From Fulvimarina endophytica (GTDB taxonomy: Bacteria; Pseudomonadota; Alphaproteobacteria; Rhizobiales; Rhizobiaceae), in contig NZ_QURL01000004.1 of NCBI RefSeq assembly GCF_003403015.1, positions 62,001 to 126,000 of the forward strand: DNA of 64,000 nucleotides, in the 5' to 3' direction. Under the pieces are notes generated by a model. It was not told the origin of the DNA, ran no database searches, and saw nothing but the letters and a program-made list of their open reading frames with translations. This document shows positions 30,871 through 41,711 of the stretch, one piece after another (the stretch's first letter is position 1; every line of letters begins with the position of its first letter). Position numbers and translations under genes: made by a program.

Positions 30871-32123
30871 GCGGTTTCTCCGACGCGCTCCCTGGCGAGT
30901 GCCGAGCCGCCGGACATCCGGGGAATGCAGGTGCCGGTTCGGCCGGCGCCGGGCCCGAAGGCGATCCCCGTCATGGTCTGGTTCAGGTGCATCGAGGAGA
31001 ACTGTTCGCCATAGGTCGTGAAGCCGAAGACGTTGTGTTGCCGGAAGACGTCCGCGACCCGGCGCGACAATTGGCGCTCCTCGGCCTCGATCCGGCGCAG
31101 GATGCAATCGAAACCGAGAGCGAGGTCGATCCCTCCCACCTCGTCGGAAACCCGGGACAACTCGCCGCACAAGGATCCGACCATGTCCCCCACCTCGGCG
31201 ATCGTCAGGACGACGCCCTCCTCCATGGCGCAGAAGAAGGACAGCCCATCGGGCTCCACCCGGCGGATCGATCGGCAGTAATGCTCCCCGCCCACCCGCA
31301 CCGCCAGCGGATAGGCCGCGAAGGAAAAGGGGGTAAGATTGCGGGCGTCGAGACCGAGAAGGCTCGCATATTCCGTCGCGGCGTCCACTCCGTTGAGTTC
31401 GGTGACGAGCCTTCGCTCCGGATCGCATCCGGTGACCACGAACCGGGTCTCCGTCGGCCGGTAGTGATCGGATTTGAACACGGCGAAGGGCACGGTCGTC
31501 CAGACGAGGCAGACGATCGCGGCATCCTCGTGGGCGCGGCCGTCGAGGCAGACCCGTGTCCGCTCGAAGGCGAGGCCGTCACCGGCCGATCCGCCGACGA
31601 GGGGCAGGTTCGGAAGCCCGCGCTGGATCGCAGCGACCACCACCTCCTCGTGATTGGACAAGCCGTCGATGAAGGTCAGCGCGAAGACCGAGCCCTCTTC
31701 GCCACCATGGGGGTGACGGTGCCGGACATGGCGCTCGAAGCGTTCGTAGAGTTCGCCGGCGACAGTGGTGCCGTGCTCGAGGCCGGAGGAGGAAATGGCG
31801 GGCACGACGGCGGCGAGCGCCTCGAAGCTTTCGGCCGGGAAGAAGACGAAGACGACGCAGCCGTCGAGATAGCCGAAGGGACCGATGCCGCCGGCGGTCG
31901 TCGAGCAGACCTGCGTCGGAACCTCCACATCGCGCTTCAGAAGCCGCGCCATCTCCGCGGACGGCAGGGATCGATCCGCGAAAGCGATCATCATCGTGAA
32001 ATCGCGCCCCGAAGCGGCCTCGCGCGCGAAGGCGCAGGCACCCGCCGGATCGCAGCCGCGATAGACGGCCGTCTCGATACCGCTCCTCAGGCGTTCGCCC
32101 GCGGGCAAATCACGGACCTGCAT
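30867..32123 (-). CDS. FIST-domain sensory protein (FIST N and FIST C)
   Basis: 418 residues from the ATG at 32123 with GGGAGGAC upstream. The N-terminal FIST domain shows T-Q-V-C-S-T-T-A-G-G-I-G and G-S-A-G-D-G-L-A-F; the C-terminal half has the FIST_C pattern ending N-Q-T-M-T-G-I-A-F-G. FIST proteins are soluble sensors thought to bind small ligands such as amino acids, and commonly sit next to kinases or chemoreceptors. It is co-translated with the sensor-less kinase, so the three genes probably form one signalling chain: FIST, kinase, LuxR regulator. Confidence 0.88.
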   Translation of the reverse strand: MQVRDLPAGERLRSGIETAVYRGCDPAGACAFAREAASGRDFTMMIAFADRSLPSAEMARLLKRDVEVPTQVCSTTAGGIGPFGYLDGCVVFVFFPAESFEALAAVVPAISSSGLEHGTTVAGELYERFERHVRHRHPHGGEEGSVFALTFIDGLSNHEEVVVAAIQRGLPNLPLVGGSAGDGLAFERTRVCLDGRAHEDAAIVCLVWTTVPFAVFKSDHYRPTETRFVVTGCDPERRLVTELNGVDAATEYASLLGLDARNLTPFSFAAYPLAVRVGGEHYCRSIRRVEPDGLSFFCAMEEGVVLTIAEVGDMVGSLCGELSRVSDEVGGIDLALGFDCILRRIEAEERQLSRRVADVFRQHNVFGFTTYGEQFSSMHLNQTMTGIAFGPGAGRTGTCIPRMSGGSALARERVGETA

Positions 32124-32525
32124 CCCGTCCTCCCAATGCCGGTCGCAAGCTGGAGGACCCGGGCATCTCACCTCCCGGACACGTCGGATCCTGTAGTTTA
32201 GACCTATTCCATTCAGAACCGTGCGGCAAGCGGCGCACTCGGCCACGCGATCTGCGGGCAGACGGCGCGGGCTTGCCCGGCGCACGGGATTGACAGGCCG
32301 CGCCGTCCCGCATCCACTGTCATCCGGTCTTCACAGAGCGGACCCGCGACGTTTCGGTGGACTTTTCGGCACGGGCCTTGCCTTGGAAGACCTGCTATGG
32401 AATGCATCAGATAAGTAATCTGCCTTGATGTTCTCCAGGCGGGATCACGGCGGGTGTCGCGCTCCTGACAACGATAACCAAGCGACACCCGACAACGAGA
32501 AGCTTGCTTCAAAAGACGGGCGCCT
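32124..32525. promoter_or_regulatory. Divergent FIST / livH intergenic region
   Basis: 402 bases with no supported gene. It must hold the promoters of the FIST-kinase operon (minus) and the liv operon (plus). The part near 32395-32440 is AT-richer. The only clear structure is the stem-loop listed separately at 32451-32491. Confidence 0.5.
32451..32491 (+). promoter_or_regulatory. Stem-loop or operator in the livH leader
   Basis: CGGGTGTCGC at 32451-32460 is the exact reverse complement of 32482-32491, separated by 21 bases, and the right arm ends 34 bases before the livH ATG. It could be an operator for a dimeric regulator or an attenuator of the branched-chain amino acid operon. Confidence 0.5.
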
Positions 32526-33443
<918 letters not shown>

Positions 33444-33449
33444 GGCGAC

Positions 33450-34907
33450 ATGGCGACCACCAACCAACCGACGAGTTCGAACCGCCCCGAGGGCGCCGAG
33501 CTCGAGAGCGAAGCGCGCCGCGCGGCCATGCAGGGCGTTCCGCCGTTCAACGCGGAACCGGCGAAACGCTCGCGTCTCGCACAGTCCTTCCGCGAGGCCG
33601 CGATCACGGCCGCGATCGTCGCGGGACTGACGCTCTTCTTCTTCGCCTTCAGGACCAATATCGCGACTGGCGGCCTCGATCTCGCCTTCCGGCCGGACCT
33701 GTGGCTGATCTGGATCGCGATCGCCTTCGTCGCGCGGTTCCTCCTGTCCTATTTCGTCTTCGCGACGGAGAGCCCGATCACCGGCTTCTTCAAGCGCACG
33801 AAATCCGAGCGGTCCTCGCTGCCGATCGGCAAGATCCTCGGCATCGTCCTTCTGCTCGTCGCCCTGACGCTGCCCTTCCTCCTCGACGTCTTCCTGCCGA
33901 GGCAGAACCGGTATCTTCTGGATCTGGCGATCCTGATCCTGACCTATGTGATGCTCGGCTGGGGCCTCAACATCGTCGTCGGCCTCGCCGGTCTTCTCGA
34001 TCTCGGCTATGTCGCCTTCTATGCGGTCGGCGCCTATTCCTTCGCGCTCCTGTCCATCAATTTCGACCTCGGCTTCTGGGTCTGCCTGCCGATGGCCGGC
34101 CTGTTCGCCGCGCTCTGGGGCATCATGCTCGGCTTCCCGGTGCTGCGGCTTCGCGGCGACTATCTCGCGATCGTCACGCTCGCCTTCGGTGAGATCATCC
34201 GTGTCGTGCTGCTCAACTGGTACGACTTCACCGGCGGCCCCAACGGCCTGCTCGGCATTCCGAAGCCGACCCTGTTCGGCCTGGAATTCAGCCGGGGCGA
34301 GAACGGGTTCGCGGAGTATTTCGGCCTGGAATACAACCCGATCCAGCGCTTCATCTTCCTCTACTACATCATCCTCGCGCTGGCGCTACTGACCAATTTC
34401 GTGACCATGCGCATGCGCAAGCTCCCGGTCGGCCGGGCCTGGGAAGCCCTTCGGGAAGACGAGATCGCCTGCCGGGCGCTCGGCATCAACACCGTCAACG
34501 TCAAGCTGACGGCTTTTGCGACGGGCGCGATGTTCGGCGGGTTCGCCGGCTCCTTCTTCGCCACGCGACAGGGCTTCATCTCGCCGGAAAGCTTCACCTT
34601 CATCGAGTCGGCGATCATCCTCGCCATCGTGGTGCTCGGCGGCCTCGGCTCCCAGCTCGGCGTCGTGATCGCTTCCGTGGTGATGATCGGCGGCATCGAA
34701 CTCCTGCGCAACCTGACGGTGCTCGACGCCGTCTTCGGCGCCGGCTTCGATCCGACCCAGTACCGCATGCTGATCTTCGGTCTCGCAATGGTCGCGATTA
34801 TGGTCTGGAAACCGCGCGGTTTGATCTCCACCCGGGTTCCCTCGGTCTACTACAAGAAGAAGAAGGCGATCGGCGCCGATCTCGTCAGCCAGGGCGAGGG
34901 TCACTGA
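33450..34907 (+). CDS. livM: Branched-chain amino acid ABC transporter permease LivM
   Basis: 485 residues. A hydrophilic N-terminal tail of ~45 residues precedes an extra membrane region (DUF3382-like, about 50-150), then the LivM core with [19 protein letters not shown] and the docking loop [12 protein letters not shown] near residue 345. It ends two bases before the livG start, so the genes are tightly coupled. Confidence 0.95.
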   Translation: MATTNQPTSSNRPEGAELESEARRAAMQGVPPFNAEPAKRSRLAQSFREAAITAAIVAGLTLFFFAFRTNIATGGLDLAFRPDLWLIWIAIAFVARFLLSYFVFATESPITGFFKRTKSERSSLPIGKILGIVLLLVALTLPFLLDVFLPRQNRYLLDLAILILTYVMLGWGLNIVVGLAGLLDLGYVAFYAVGAYSFALLSINFDLGFWVCLPMAGLFAALWGIMLGFPVLRLRGDYLAIVTLAFGEIIRVVLLNWYDFTGGPNGLLGIPKPTLFGLEFSRGENGFAEYFGLEYNPIQRFIFLYYIILALALLTNFVTMRMRKLPVGRAWEALREDEIACRALGINTVNVKLTAFATGAMFGGFAGSFFATRQGFISPESFTFIESAIILAIVVLGGLGSQLGVVIASVVMIGGIELLRNLTVLDAVFGAGFDPTQYRMLIFGLAMVAIMVWKPRGLISTRVPSVYYKKKKAIGADLVSQGEGH

Positions 34908-34909
34908 TC

Positions 34910-35911
34910 ATGTCAGACACAATGAACCCGACACACGCCCCCGCAAGCCATGCCCGCTGGACGGAGGATCCCGTCCTCACCGTCGAGCATCTCACCATGC
35001 GCTTCGGCGGCCTCACCGCCATCGACGACCTCTCCTTCAGCGTCGGGCGCGGCGACATCACCGCCCTGATCGGGCCGAACGGAGCGGGCAAGACGACGGT
35101 CTTCAACTGCGTCACCGGCTTCTACAAGCCCACCGAGGGGCGGATCCTCCTGCGCCGTGGGGCAAAGCCCAGCGATGCAGCGATCGCCGAGCTCACCCGG
35201 TCCGGCCGGCAATACGACCGGGACGGGGAGAACGGTATCTATCTCCTCGAGCGGATGAACGATTTCCGCATCACCGCCATCGCGGGCGTCGCGCGCACCT
35301 TCCAGAACATCCGCCTGTTCGGCGGCATGACGGTCTTGGAGAACCTGCTCGTCGCCCAGCACAACCATCTGATGCGGGCCTCCGGCTACACGATCGGCGG
35401 CCTCATCGGCCTGCCCGGATGGCGGCGCGAGGCGGAACGGGCCAAGGACAAGGCGATCGCCTGGCTCGAGCGCATCGATCTCATCGACCGGGCCGACGAT
35501 CCGGCCGCCGATCTCGCCTATGGCGACCAGCGGCGCCTCGAGATCGCGCGCGCCATGTGCACCGATCCGCGCCTCCTGTGCCTCGACGAGCCGGCGGCGG
35601 GCCTCAATCCGCGCGAGTCGTCCGAACTCAACGACCTGTTGCGCTCGATCCGCGACCGGGACGGCGTCTCGGTTCTCCTCATCGAGCACGATATGGGCGT
35701 CGTCATGCAGATCTCCGACCACATCGTGGTTCTCGACTACGGCAAGAAGATCGCCGACGGCGCCGCTGCCGCCGTCAGGGACGACCCGAAGGTGATCGCC
35801 GCCTATCTCGGCGTCGACGACGAGGAGGTGGACGAGGTGGAGGAAGCCCTGCACCAGAACGATCCGCAGGGCTCGGCCAATGCGCAGCTTGGCGAGGGAG
35901 ACCGGGCATGA
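34910..35911 (+). CDS. livG: Branched-chain amino acid ABC transporter ATP-binding protein LivG
   Basis: 333 residues, longer than the ~255 of E. coli LivG. Walker A G-P-N-G-A-G-K-T-T, signature L-A-Y-G-D-Q-R-R-L-E and Walker B L-C-L-D-E-P-A-A-G-L-N-P are intact. An insert of ~35 residues follows Walker A (about 85-120), and an acidic C-terminal tail of ~40 residues rich in Glu/Asp is extra. Both are, as far as recalled, usual for Rhizobiales LivG. The stop overlaps the livF start as ATGA. Confidence 0.95.
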   Translation: MSDTMNPTHAPASHARWTEDPVLTVEHLTMRFGGLTAIDDLSFSVGRGDITALIGPNGAGKTTVFNCVTGFYKPTEGRILLRRGAKPSDAAIAELTRSGRQYDRDGENGIYLLERMNDFRITAIAGVARTFQNIRLFGGMTVLENLLVAQHNHLMRASGYTIGGLIGLPGWRREAERAKDKAIAWLERIDLIDRADDPAADLAYGDQRRLEIARAMCTDPRLLCLDEPAAGLNPRESSELNDLLRSIRDRDGVSVLLIEHDMGVVMQISDHIVVLDYGKKIADGAAAAVRDDPKVIAAYLGVDDEEVDEVEEALHQNDPQGSANAQLGEGDRA

Positions 35912-36645
35912 GCGCCGCCAGCCAGGAACTGATGCTCTCCATCCGGGGGGTCGAGACCTTCTACGGCAAGATCCAGGCCCTGCGCGGGGTCGATGTCGAC
36001 GTCCATGCCGGCGAGATCGTGACGCTGATCGGGGCGAACGGTGCCGGCAAGTCCACCCTGATGATGACGATCTGCGGCTCGCCCCAGGCGCGCAGCGGAA
36101 AGATTCTCTATCGCGGCGACGACATCACCCATCTGCCGACCCACGACATCATGTCCCGTTCGATCGCCCAGTCCCCCGAGGGCCGGCGCATCTTCTCGCG
36201 GATGACCGTGATGGAAAACCTGCAGATGGGCGCGATTCTCGAAGATCCGTCGACGTTCAATGCGGATCTCGAAAAGGTCTTCCACCTCTTCCCGCGCCTC
36301 AAGGAGAGGCGCAGCCAGCGCGGCGGAACGCTTTCGGGCGGCGAGCAGCAGATGCTCGCGATCGGGCGCGCGCTGATGAGCCGCCCCAAGCTCCTGCTTC
36401 TCGACGAACCCTCGCTGGGCCTTGCCCCGTTGATCGTCAAGCAGATCTTCTCCGCCATCGGCGAACTCAATCGCACCGAGGGCCTCACCGTGTTCCTCGT
36501 GGAACAGAACGCCTTCCACGCCCTGCGCCTCGCCCATCGCGGCTATGTCATGGTCAACGGCTCGATCACCATGTCGGGCACCGGCATGGAGCTTCTTTCG
36601 CGCGAGGAAGTCCGCAGCGCCTATCTCGAGGGGGGAGCCCACTGA
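35908..36645 (+). CDS. livF: Branched-chain amino acid ABC transporter ATP-binding protein LivF
   Basis: 245 residues from the ATG at 35908, preceded by GAGGGAGA. Walker A G-A-N-G-A-G-K-S-T, signature L-S-G-G-E-Q-Q-M-L-A and Walker B L-L-L-D-E-P-S-L-G-L-A-P are intact. Forms the ATPase heterodimer with LivG. Its TGA shares one base with the next ATG (TGATG). Confidence 0.95.
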   Translation: MSAASQELMLSIRGVETFYGKIQALRGVDVDVHAGEIVTLIGANGAGKSTLMMTICGSPQARSGKILYRGDDITHLPTHDIMSRSIAQSPEGRRIFSRMTVMENLQMGAILEDPSTFNADLEKVFHLFPRLKERRSQRGGTLSGGEQQMLAIGRALMSRPKLLLLDEPSLGLAPLIVKQIFSAIGELNRTEGLTVFLVEQNAFHALRLAHRGYVMVNGSITMSGTGMELLSREEVRSAYLEGGAH

Positions 36646-36992
36646 TGCAACCGGAAATGGCTCTCCTCTGGGAGGTTTCGGTCTGGGAATTCATCGTGGT
36701 CACGGTCGTTCTCGGCGGCGGCGGCGCCTATGCGATCGGGCGGTCCACGGCCCTGTCCTGGAACGGCTGGGGGCTGATGGCCTTCTATGTCTTCCTCCTG
36801 ACCATCGCCGTCCGCTTCATCCACTTCAGCCTGTTCGACGGCACGTTCTTCCTGCCGCTCGAGGAGTTCGGGACCGCGTTCTATTACGCGTTCATCGACT
36901 ATGTCGTCCTCTTCGCGATCGCCGCGATCGGACGCAGTTTCGTGCGCAATCGACAGATGGCACGACAATACGGCTTTCTCGGAACCCGCTGA
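36645..36992 (+). CDS. Small integral membrane protein of the liv operon (DUF6867-like)
   Basis: 115 residues from the ATG at 36645, which shares a base with the livF stop, so it is translationally coupled. Three hydrophobic helices are visible (about 10-30, 42-62, 78-98), followed by a basic C-terminus. Small proteins of this type follow livF in many Rhizobiales; the family number DUF6867 is from memory. Role unknown, possibly assembly or regulation of the Liv transporter. Confidence 0.75.
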   Translation: MQPEMALLWEVSVWEFIVVTVVLGGGGAYAIGRSTALSWNGWGLMAFYVFLLTIAVRFIHFSLFDGTFFLPLEEFGTAFYYAFIDYVVLFAIAAIGRSFVRNRQMARQYGFLGTR

Positions 36993-37158
36993 AAGCCGAT
37001 GCGACGTGCGCTCCGCCTCTTTATTCATCAAAGTAGAAAAAAGCGGCGGAACGACTAGCAAATACAGACGCCTCGGTTTTTAATCGGCGAAGGCATGGAG
37101 ACCCATTCCTGACCCAACCCGGATCCATCCGGGCCAACGAGACAAACAGGGAGCATTC

Positions 37159-38418
37159 ATGAACAAGGTACTTCTCGCCAGCGCGGCCCTCGGACTGGTC
37201 TTCACCGGAGCGGCCAAGGCCGACATCACGATCGGCGTCGCCGGTCCGATGACCGGCCAGTATGCGAGCTTCGGCCAGCAGCTGCGCGTCGGCGCCGAGC
37301 AGGCCGTGGCCGACATCAACGAAGCCGGCGGCATCAACGGCGAAATGCTGAAGCTCTCCATCGGCGACGATGCCTGCGATCCGAAGCAGGCCGTGGCCGT
37401 GGCCAACAACTTCGCCTCCGAAGGCGTTCCCTTCGTCGCGGGTCACTTCTGCTCGGGCTCATCGATCCCCGCCAGCCAGGTCTATGCGGACGAGCAGATC
37501 ATCGAGATCTCCCCGGCTTCGACCAATCCGGACTATACCGACCAGCGCCCCGGCGACGGCATCTACCGTGTCTGCGGTCGCGACGACCAGCAGGGCGAGG
37601 TCGCCGGCAAGTACATCCACGACAACTTCGCGGACGCCAAGGTCGCGATCCTCAACGACAAGACCGCCTACGGCAAGGGTCTCGCCGACCAGACCGAGAA
37701 GTTCTACAAGGAAGCCGGCGGTGAGCCCGTGCTCGTCGAGGCCTATACCGCCGGCGAAAAGGACTACACCTCGCTCGTCACCAAGATGAAGCAGGCCGGT
37801 GTCGATCTCGTCTATATCGGCGGCTACCACACCGAAGCCGGCCTGATGGCGCGCCAGATGCGCGAACAGGGCATGGATACGATCATCATGTCGGGCGACG
37901 CGCTCGTCACCGACGAGTACTGGGCGATCACCGGCGATGCCGGCCAGGGCACCCTGATGACCTTCTCGCCGGACCCGCGCAACAACGAGCAGGCCAAGCC
38001 GATCGTCGAGAAGCTGGAAGCCGAAGGCAAGACGACCGAAGGCTACGTCCTCTACACCTATGCGGCGATCCAGGCCTGGGCAGATGCCGTCAAGCAGGCC
38101 GGCTCCACCGATTACGACGCGGTCGTCGGCGCTCTGAACGAGGGCAGCTTCAGCACGGTCATCGGCGACCTGTCCTTCGACGACAAGGGCGACGTGACCC
38201 TGCCGGGCTACGTCATGTACGAGTGGGACAACGGCAAGTATGCCGAGCTCCAGGGCGCACCGACGGCCGATCAGGCGGCAGTCGATGGCGGCTCCGCCTC
38301 GGGAACCACCGAGACGGTACCGACGTCCACGGACGATGCGGGCGCCAATGGCGATGCGGCCGCCGAGGAGACCGGCTCTTCGAGCAGCACGGCGCCGACC
38401 GACGGTTCCTCGAACTGA
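37159..38418 (+). CDS. livK: Branched-chain amino acid-binding protein LivK with a long acidic/Ser-Thr tail
   Basis: 419 residues from the ATG at 37159 with AGGGAG upstream. The signal peptide ends G-A-A-K-A. The periplasmic type I binding fold has I-G-V-A-G-P-M-T-G-Q-Y-A-S-F-G and the S-P-A-S-T-N-P binding loop. After the normal end (about residue 365) comes a ~50-residue low-complexity tail of Gly, Ser, Thr, Asp and Glu that E. coli LivK lacks. Delivers Leu/Ile/Val or related amino acids to LivHMGF. A separate promoter is likely in the 166-base gap upstream. Confidence 0.93.
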   Translation: MNKVLLASAALGLVFTGAAKADITIGVAGPMTGQYASFGQQLRVGAEQAVADINEAGGINGEMLKLSIGDDACDPKQAVAVANNFASEGVPFVAGHFCSGSSIPASQVYADEQIIEISPASTNPDYTDQRPGDGIYRVCGRDDQQGEVAGKYIHDNFADAKVAILNDKTAYGKGLADQTEKFYKEAGGEPVLVEAYTAGEKDYTSLVTKMKQAGVDLVYIGGYHTEAGLMARQMREQGMDTIIMSGDALVTDEYWAITGDAGQGTLMTFSPDPRNNEQAKPIVEKLEAEGKTTEGYVLYTYAAIQAWADAVKQAGSTDYDAVVGALNEGSFSTVIGDLSFDDKGDVTLPGYVMYEWDNGKYAELQGAPTADQAAVDGGSASGTTETVPTSTDDAGANGDAAAEETGSSSSTAPTDGSSN

Positions 38419-38480
38419 TCCACGGCCGTATTCCCCTGCCGCCGGTCCCGGCGGCGGGTGGCTTTCGACCAAGTGCTTCG

Positions 38481-38509
38481 AAGGCCCCGGCGATTGACGC
38501 CGGGGCCTT
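38481..38509 (+). terminator. Strong terminator after livK
   Basis: A perfect 12-bp stem (38481-38492 with 38498-38509) with an ATTGA loop followed by TCTTCGTTC, 62 bases after the livK stop. The rest of the 327-base gap to the FUSC gene end holds no recognised feature. Confidence 0.85.
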
Positions 38510-38745
38510 TCTTCGTTCCGACATCGTCCGCGATATTCACCCGATCGGCGTTCTGCGCCGCGCCTTCGATTGCCACGCCTTCGGTCCAGATCCGCGTCTG
38601 GATTGAGGTCGCACGCCACATCTCCCGCATCGGACCGAATGGTGGCTGCGCGAAGGACGGGGCACATGCCGAGACGCGTGGCATCGCCGCCCCTCTGGGC
38701 AATCGGACCTTCGAAACCCGATCCTCCGGCCTCGTCCCGTCGGAT

Positions 38746-40662
38746 CTACCGGCCTTCGCTGAGAAACCCGTCGACGATCCTCTTCAGAACGCCGACGATC
38801 AGGCGCGGTTCGTCCCGGTTCGTCAGGTTCGCATCCTCCGCCATCGCGGGCAGCTCGACGCCCTTGTCGAAATAGCCAGATCGCTGGCCGAGCCGCTCCA
38901 GCTTTTCGGCGAGACTCTCGACGTCGCCGGCCAGCGCCTCGCGATCGGCGCCGGCGAGACCGTCTTGCGTGACATGGCCGCCGAGAACGTGGACATAATG
39001 GGCGAGCGCGCGCATGCGGAACAGCGTGCGGCGGACCGGGCCGGGCCTGCGCTGCATCTGCCAGGGACTGCCGATCCCCCGCGCCGCCATCACCACGCCG
39101 TCGTAGGAGCGGTCGAGCGCCCGCTCCAGTGCGAGCTTGTCTGCGCTATGCTCGCCGCGCAGCGCAGCCGCGATCGCATCGAGAGACACCCGCGCCGTCC
39201 TGAAATAGTCCCGGGCGGCATCGTCCGCCGCGCCGCGCGCCGAACGCGGGAAGACCACGAAGCTGACGAAGATGCCGGCGATCGCGCCGATGACGGTTTC
39301 CTCCAGACGAAGAATGAGGAGATCGGGCGTGAAGACGCCGATGAGCCCGTAGATCAAGGAGATCGCGACGGTGACGAAGAAGGTCATCACCGCATAGGAG
39401 ACCATGAGGAAATAGAAGGCGACGAAGATCGAGACGATCGCGAGCGCTGAGGAGAGCACGACGTCGCCGGCAAGAAGCGTCGCAAGCGCGATGCCGAAGA
39501 CGATGCCCACCAGCGTTCCGAGCGCACGCGAGAGACCGCGGAACAGGGTGTCGCCGCGCGACTGGACGTTCGTGAAGACGAGGAATGCGGTCAGGATCGC
39601 CCAGAACCAGCGGGTCGGCGACAACAGGAGACCACCCACCATCGCGATCGCCGTGGCGAGCGTGACCTGCATCGCCGAACGCAGAGCCGGATCCGAGACG
39701 AGGCCGGTGAACTGGGGAACGGCCGGGCGCTGGAGCGGCACCGCCTCCCCGTCGAAGGCTTCTTTCGGCATCTCCCGCGCCATGCGGTGCATGCGGCCGA
39801 GCGTCTCGTGAAAGCGCGCGTCGACCCTCGCCTCGAATGCCGGATCGCGCGGCACGGCGAACGCCGCCGCGGTCCGGATCTCGGCGACCACCTGGACGTC
39901 CATCAGGCATTCGGCCATCGCGCGGCGCGCGGGCTCGGCCGCCGGGCTTGCGGCCCGCACCGGCAGATCGCCATCGGCAACGAGAATTGCGTCGCGCAAA
40001 TCGTTCTCAGCGGCGATCAACGGCTCGCGCGAGGTGTTGGGGCCTGCCCCGGCCGCCTGGGCCAGAACACGCGAGAGCGCCCTTGCCCGCGATCCGACCG
40101 CGATGATCGCGATCTCGAAATCCTTCGAGCGCCGTTCCGGGAGGATGGTGTTGCGCAGGAAATGGGCGACGACGCCCGATATCACGATGGCGACCGCGAT
40201 CCCCCCGAGATCGGCGACCTCGGGCTTCAGATAGCCGGCGATGAAGGAGCACATGAAGGCATACATGCCGACGGCATTCCAGCGCACGCCGAACCGGCGG
40301 ATGAACACCGCAGCGAAGATCACCACGAGAAACCAGATCTCGACCGCTGCCAGGAACGGCACGAGAAGCGTGACGATGAGGATCGCCGCAAAGCCCGCGA
40401 GGCCGCACCAGAAGCGCGTGACCGCGCGCTGGCGCGTGCCGATGTCCCGCACGGCGAGCGCGCCCTGGAGTGAGGTGACGATGCCGACGCCATAGGCCGT
40501 GAAGGGAAGCGGATGAACGAGATGGGCGAGCGCGAGAGCGAGGCCGACGCCGATGACGGTCAACGTCGTGCGCAGCGCCATCCGCAGCCTTGCGAGACTG
40601 GGATCCTTCGCTGCGATCATCGCGCCGAGACCGCCAAACCCGCGCCTCAGACCCTTCACCAT
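38746..40662 (-). CDS. FUSC family inner-membrane transporter
   Basis: 638 residues. Two blocks of hydrophobic helices (about 25-190 and 335-470) each precede a long cytoplasmic helical domain, the duplicated FUSC/aromatic acid exporter (YccS/AaeB) layout. P-T-R-W-F-W-A-I-L-T-A-F near residue 350 is a typical FUSC segment. Such proteins export aromatic acids such as hydroxybenzoate, fusaric acid-like compounds or other amphipathic toxins, often with HlyD partners; none is adjacent. Monocistronic. Confidence 0.85.
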   Translation of the reverse strand: MVKGLRRGFGGLGAMIAAKDPSLARLRMALRTTLTVIGVGLALALAHLVHPLPFTAYGVGIVTSLQGALAVRDIGTRQRAVTRFWCGLAGFAAILIVTLLVPFLAAVEIWFLVVIFAAVFIRRFGVRWNAVGMYAFMCSFIAGYLKPEVADLGGIAVAIVISGVVAHFLRNTILPERRSKDFEIAIIAVGSRARALSRVLAQAAGAGPNTSREPLIAAENDLRDAILVADGDLPVRAASPAAEPARRAMAECLMDVQVVAEIRTAAAFAVPRDPAFEARVDARFHETLGRMHRMAREMPKEAFDGEAVPLQRPAVPQFTGLVSDPALRSAMQVTLATAIAMVGGLLLSPTRWFWAILTAFLVFTNVQSRGDTLFRGLSRALGTLVGIVFGIALATLLAGDVVLSSALAIVSIFVAFYFLMVSYAVMTFFVTVAISLIYGLIGVFTPDLLILRLEETVIGAIAGIFVSFVVFPRSARGAADDAARDYFRTARVSLDAIAAALRGEHSADKLALERALDRSYDGVVMAARGIGSPWQMQRRPGPVRRTLFRMRALAHYVHVLGGHVTQDGLAGADREALAGDVESLAEKLERLGQRSGYFDKGVELPAMAEDANLTNRDEPRLIVGVLKRIVDGFLSEGR

Positions 40663-40850
40663 GCACCGGCTCCGTCTCTTCCCGCCCGGCGGCCTTCGAG
40701 ACCCCCGAACCCATTCCTGGCAGGCGCTCAGGCAGACGAATCACCCACACATGCGACCCGCGCGGCCTGCCCGCTCTCCGGCCTTCCCATAGCGCGATGA
40801 TGGGGATACATCGACCTTCCGTCCCACGATCCCGCCGAAAAGGAGCACGC

Positions 40851-41711
40851 ATGTCCCGCATCGTCTACGTCAACGGCTCCTATGTCCCCGAAGCCGATGC
40901 CAAGATCTCGGTGTTCGATCGCGGCTTCCTCTTTGCGGACGGTGTCTACGAGGTCACCGCCGTACTCTCGGGCAAGCTCGTCGATTTCGGCGGCCATATG
41001 AAGCGGCTGCGACGTTCGCTGGACGAACTTGCCCTATCCTCCCCAGCCGACGACGAGGCCCTGCTTGCGATCCACCGCGAACTGGTCTCGCGCAACGGCA
41101 TCGAGGAAGGGCTCGTCTACATGCAGATCACGCGCGGCGCCGCCGAACGGGACTTCGCCTATCCGTCCGGGCCCGTGCCCGCGAGCCTCGTTCTCTTCAC
41201 CCAGGCAAAGCCGTTGCGCGACACCTCCGCCGCCCGGACCGGCATCGCGGTCGCAACCGTTCCCGATCTTCGCTGGAAGCGCCGCGACATCAAGACCGTC
41301 CAGCTTCTCTACCCCTCCATGGCCAAGATGGAGGCCAAGGCGAAAGGCGCAGGCGATGCCTGGATGGTGGATGAAGAGGGCTTCGTGACGGAAGGGACCT
41401 CGAACAACGCCTATATCGTCACTGCCGAAGGCGTTGTGGTGACGCGGCATCTGTCGAACGACATCCTGCACGGCATCACGCGGGCGGCCGTGGTCCGCAT
41501 CGCCGAGGAGACGGGGATGCGGATCGAGATCCGCCCCTTCTCGGTGGAGGAAGCCTTGCGGGCACGCGAGGCCTTCGTCACATCCGCTTCGGCTTTCGTC
41601 ATGCCGGTGATCTCGATCGACGGAACCGCGATCGGCGAGGCGAAGCCCGGCGAGTTCACCCTTCGCCTGCGTGAGGCCTATATCGCCGAAGCCGACGCGA
41701 ACGCGATCTGA
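40851..41711 (+). CDS. dat: D-amino acid transaminase (class IV PLP enzyme)
   Basis: 286 residues from the ATG at 40851 with AAAAGGAG upstream. The N-terminus V-N-G-S-Y-V-P-E-A-D-A-K-I-S-V-F-D-R-G and G-V-Y-E-V-T are typical. The PLP lysine lies in R-D-I-K-T-V-Q-L-L, and E-G-T-S-N-N-A-Y and G-I-T-R follow. It interconverts D-amino acids and 2-oxo acids in the cytoplasm, supplying D-Ala or D-Glu. A branched-chain aminotransferase is the alternative, but motifs favour D-amino acid use. Confidence 0.88.
   Translation: MSRIVYVNGSYVPEADAKISVFDRGFLFADGVYEVTAVLSGKLVDFGGHMKRLRRSLDELALSSPADDEALLAIHRELVSRNGIEEGLVYMQITRGAAERDFAYPSGPVPASLVLFTQAKPLRDTSAARTGIAVATVPDLRWKRRDIKTVQLLYPSMAKMEAKAKGAGDAWMVDEEGFVTEGTSNNAYIVTAEGVVVTRHLSNDILHGITRAAVVRIAEETGMRIEIRPFSVEEALRAREAFVTSASAFVMPVISIDGTAIGEAKPGEFTLRLREAYIAEADANAI

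Noticed and set aside
30871..31428. N-terminal extension of the hybrid kinase frame
   Set aside because: It overlaps the FIST gene out of frame; the ATG at 30870, coupled by ATGA, is the convincing start.
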